Source: Alphaproteobacteria bacterium
GTDB lineage: Bacteria; Pseudomonadota; Alphaproteobacteria; Micavibrionales; Micavibrionaceae
Assembly: GCA_020442475.1 (NCBI GenBank)
Contig: JAGRKA010000012.1
Coordinates: 1-44,857 of the forward strand
Direction: 5' to 3'
DNA length: 44,857 nt
Each line of letters starts with the position of its first letter. The stretch's first letter is position 1. Under the pieces are notes generated by a model, which worked only from the letters and a program-made list of their open reading frames with translations, did no database searches and was not told the DNA's origin. The position numbers were made by a program, and so were the translations under genes. Positions 42,951 to 44,857 of this stretch are shown one piece after another.

Positions 42951-44345
42951 CTAAACAACCGGCGCGCCGTAGCCGTATATGTTCTGCGGTTTTGTTTCAG
43001 GACCGGTCTCAGCCAGTTTTTGTTCGGAGGAAATTACGGAGCGGTGATCCGGCCCCGTATGCTCTGCCTTTTGCCGCTCCAGCTCTTGCGTGTACGCGCG
43101 TACGGCGTCCAGCCCGCCGCTTTCGGCCAGTTCCTCGTACCGGGCGTTGAAGAAATCCTTGGCGGCGTTGATCCGCTGTTGGTTATCAATTTTTTCAGCA
43201 GGGTTTTGCTCCGGGCCTCCAAAACGCTCTGCACGAAGTTTATGCATAACGGCTTTCGCGGCGATCAGGGCTTCGGCCTCCGGCGGCATGTCCGGAGCAT
43301 CGGCGGTTTTGACCGGGAGAGCCTCAAACAGCGCCTCTTTCTCCAGATAGGCCGTGACGGCCTCGATTTCACCGGATTCCTGAAGGGCAAAATATTGCGC
43401 GTTGACCTGCGCCTCTAACTCTTCCGGAGATATCGTGACGAAAGAAGGGGCCAGCGGGTCGTCATCATCCGGGCTGAGGCCTGCATACTGTGTTTGCGCG
43501 TGGATCAGCCTTTGCACGGGTTCCGGCATATCGGGCTCGATGATTGAGGGCAGGCTGTTGAGCGTGTGTTTTCTTAGGGCAATTTCACCCGTGACCATTT
43601 CAACGAGGGAAGAGGGCTCCAGCTCCTTGATCAGGTATTCCGGCACAGCGTATTTCTCCACCCATTCGTTGTAGGCAAGCTGAACGGCGACTTCCCCGCC
43701 CAGCAGGGTCGGGTCTGCCGTGGCCTGCGCGGTGTGGAGCGCCAGAACCCCCTCATAGGCGAGCAGGGCGTCCTTATCCAGCAGGCCGTTTTCAATGGAT
43801 TCCTTGGCCTTGTCCAGCAGCCTGTACGCCTCGGCGCCCGCAGCGGCTATGCCTACAGGCCCAAGGATCTTACTCAGGTCGCCCAGGAATTGGGCACCCT
43901 TGCCGAAGAACCGCCCGACCTTCGCCCATGCGGACGTCGTCTTCGCGAAATGTTTCATCAGGGGCTCTAACCCGCCATGGATGACTTTCGGGGCTTTGCC
44001 TTGAAGCTCGGAGGTTTCTTTTAGTTGTTTGATAAAGTACGCTTCTCCATTCTTACGTCGAAACATGGTGCCGCCATGCCCCGCTTCGGCGTCAAGAACA
44101 AGAAACGTATTCGTGCGCTCATTGTAGAAATACATTTTACTGCCGTTTTCTTTGGCAATAAAACCTTTTGTTTCAGGGGCGTTTAGAGTGTCGTATATGT
44201 GGCGCTTAAAATCACTTTCACTTTGGATGTCAATAACCGGGCCGAGCCTTTCTTTGCGAAAGTCAGAAAAATGGTTTCTCTCCTTGGAATGTTGGACGAT
44301 CCGGTCAACCAGTTGATCCAGATTCCCAAGTTTTGCATCTGCCAT
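42951..44345 (-). CDS. Unknown protein with possible toxin-like N-terminal domain and internal repeat
   Basis: Encodes 464 residues from ATG 44345 (AGGG about ten bases upstream; a GTG at 44354 is possible). Residues ~43-108 (SDFKRHIYDTLNAP, YNERTNTFLVLDAE, GGTMFRRKNGEAYF) resemble the YYD-TNTF-GT-FR-YF pattern seen in some polymorphic nuclease toxins, though here near the N-terminus. A hydrophobic helix region follows near 155-175. The C-terminal half repeats a motif: VNAQYFALQESGEIEAVTAY and FNARYEELAESGGLDAVRAY. The function is unproven. It is paired with the 125-residue gene upstream. Confidence 0.6.
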   Translation of the reverse strand: MADAKLGNLDQLVDRIVQHSKERNHFSDFRKERLGPVIDIQSESDFKRHIYDTLNAPETKGFIAKENGSKMYFYNERTNTFLVLDAEAGHGGTMFRRKNGEAYFIKQLKETSELQGKAPKVIHGGLEPLMKHFAKTTSAWAKVGRFFGKGAQFLGDLSKILGPVGIAAAGAEAYRLLDKAKESIENGLLDKDALLAYEGVLALHTAQATADPTLLGGEVAVQLAYNEWVEKYAVPEYLIKELEPSSLVEMVTGEIALRKHTLNSLPSIIEPDMPEPVQRLIHAQTQYAGLSPDDDDPLAPSFVTISPEELEAQVNAQYFALQESGEIEAVTAYLEKEALFEALPVKTADAPDMPPEAEALIAAKAVMHKLRAERFGGPEQNPAEKIDNQQRINAAKDFFNARYEELAESGGLDAVRAYTQELERQKAEHTGPDHRSVISSEQKLAETGPETKPQNIYGYGAPVV

Positions 44346-44367
44346 TTTTGACACACCCTTTTATTTT

Positions 44368-44745
44368 TTATTTTGGAAATGGGCTTACTTCCTCTCGTAT
44401 TGCCCATATCTCTGCGCTCAGCCGCTCCGCTGTTTCATCAGTAACAGATTGTTTCAATAATTGTGGAAAACTATCCTCAATGTAGTACCCGTCCATAGCC
44501 GCCAGTATCATAGAGATATCTCTGATCTCTTTTTTCGTAAGGTTGAGCGTCATGGGCTCATTTCCGGTTTCAAAAATATTTTTTAGTTTTTGCGCAACAG
44601 CGGCCGTTTCTTCGTCAGTGGTGTTTCTAATAACTTCGTCAAAGTCACGTGTGGCTGAAGTTTCTACGATATGAAGCATAGCCCTGACATCCTCGGCAGG
44701 GGCTTCTATGGTTACGTTTTCGCCGTTAGTACCTGTTACCCGCAT
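44368..44745 (-). CDS. Small acidic protein upstream of the toxin-like gene
   Basis: Encodes 125 residues from ATG 44745, chosen for the GGGAG eight bases upstream; the frame is open to 44817. The protein is acidic and mainly helical (EDVRAMLHIVETSATRDFDE, TLNLTKKEIRDISMILAAM), without signal peptide or membrane segment. It ends 22 nt before the 464-residue gene and is likely cotranscribed. An immunity or chaperone role would fit the pairing but nothing in the sequence demonstrates it. 44746-44857 shows no other gene. Confidence 0.55.
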   Translation of the reverse strand: MRVTGTNGENVTIEAPAEDVRAMLHIVETSATRDFDEVIRNTTDEETAAVAQKLKNIFETGNEPMTLNLTKKEIRDISMILAAMDGYYIEDSFPQLLKQSVTDETAERLSAEIWAIREEVSPFPK

Positions 44746-44857
44746 GGTGAATTCTCCCTTGATGCTCATATTCTCCATTTTACACAGTTTCGAGGAGGCG
44801 GCATAGTTCCCCACCAAGATAGGGGAAAAGCGTTAATTTTTCATAAAAAAAATTAAC

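Overview
The window looks like a chromosomal stretch of an alphaproteobacterium. The evidence is the gene order ffh, rpsP, rimM, trmD, rplS, leuC, leuD, leuB on one strand, the dapF-mtaB-ftsY cluster, carD close to rpoH, a DUF2336 protein, and short dispersed palindromes of the CTGGATTGC/GTCATTGCGAG type. It could be a poorly studied lineage of Micavibrio-like type, but that is a guess. No rRNA, tRNA, transposase, CRISPR array or prophage was found.

Layout. 1-13.3 kb (mostly minus strand): signal recognition particle protein Ffh, ribosomal proteins bS16 and bL19, RimM and TrmD, then leucine biosynthesis (LeuC, LeuD, LeuB), an NfeD/SPFH membrane pair and a DUF167 protein. This long array is interrupted by an HD-GYP-like protein, by two plus-strand orphan ORFs between rimM and trmD, and by several intergenic inverted-repeat elements. 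13.3-20 kb (mostly plus): DapF, MtaB, FtsY and AMP nucleosidase. Between ftsY and amn lie two divergent paralogous genes of unknown function, separated by a fused fragment of amn 5' end and ftsY 3' end. That is the scar of a tandem duplication, or of recombination with a diverged relative. 20-25 kb: a membrane protein gene split by a frame break, small unknown genes, a DUF2336 protein and phosphoglycerate kinase. 25-33 kb: a nuclease-like secreted protein, an M48 metalloprotease lipoprotein, CarD, a degenerate PPP-type phosphatase, RpoH, an unknown gene with a nine-G tract and an LD-carboxypeptidase. 33-36.5 kb: a gene broken by two frameshifts, a DHH phosphoesterase and ClpX. 36.5-41.7 kb: SufE, a type II secretion/type IV pilus F protein with a pseudopilin-like protein, two small secreted proteins, and HisRS with a palindromic element inside its reading frame. 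41.8-44.9 kb: a GxSxG lipase-like protein convergent with a possible toxin-fold protein and a small upstream partner.

The core genes link protein synthesis and export (SRP, FtsY, ribosome assembly, tRNA modification), leucine and lysine/peptidoglycan precursors, and stress control (RpoH, ClpX, CarD, M48 protease). The accessory genes sit at a few insertion points. The most notable are the ftsY-amn interval and the right-hand lipase/toxin-like group, along with palindromes that have invaded coding sequence (hisS and the 5' end of its downstream neighbour). All calls are from reading the sequence; no database search was run.
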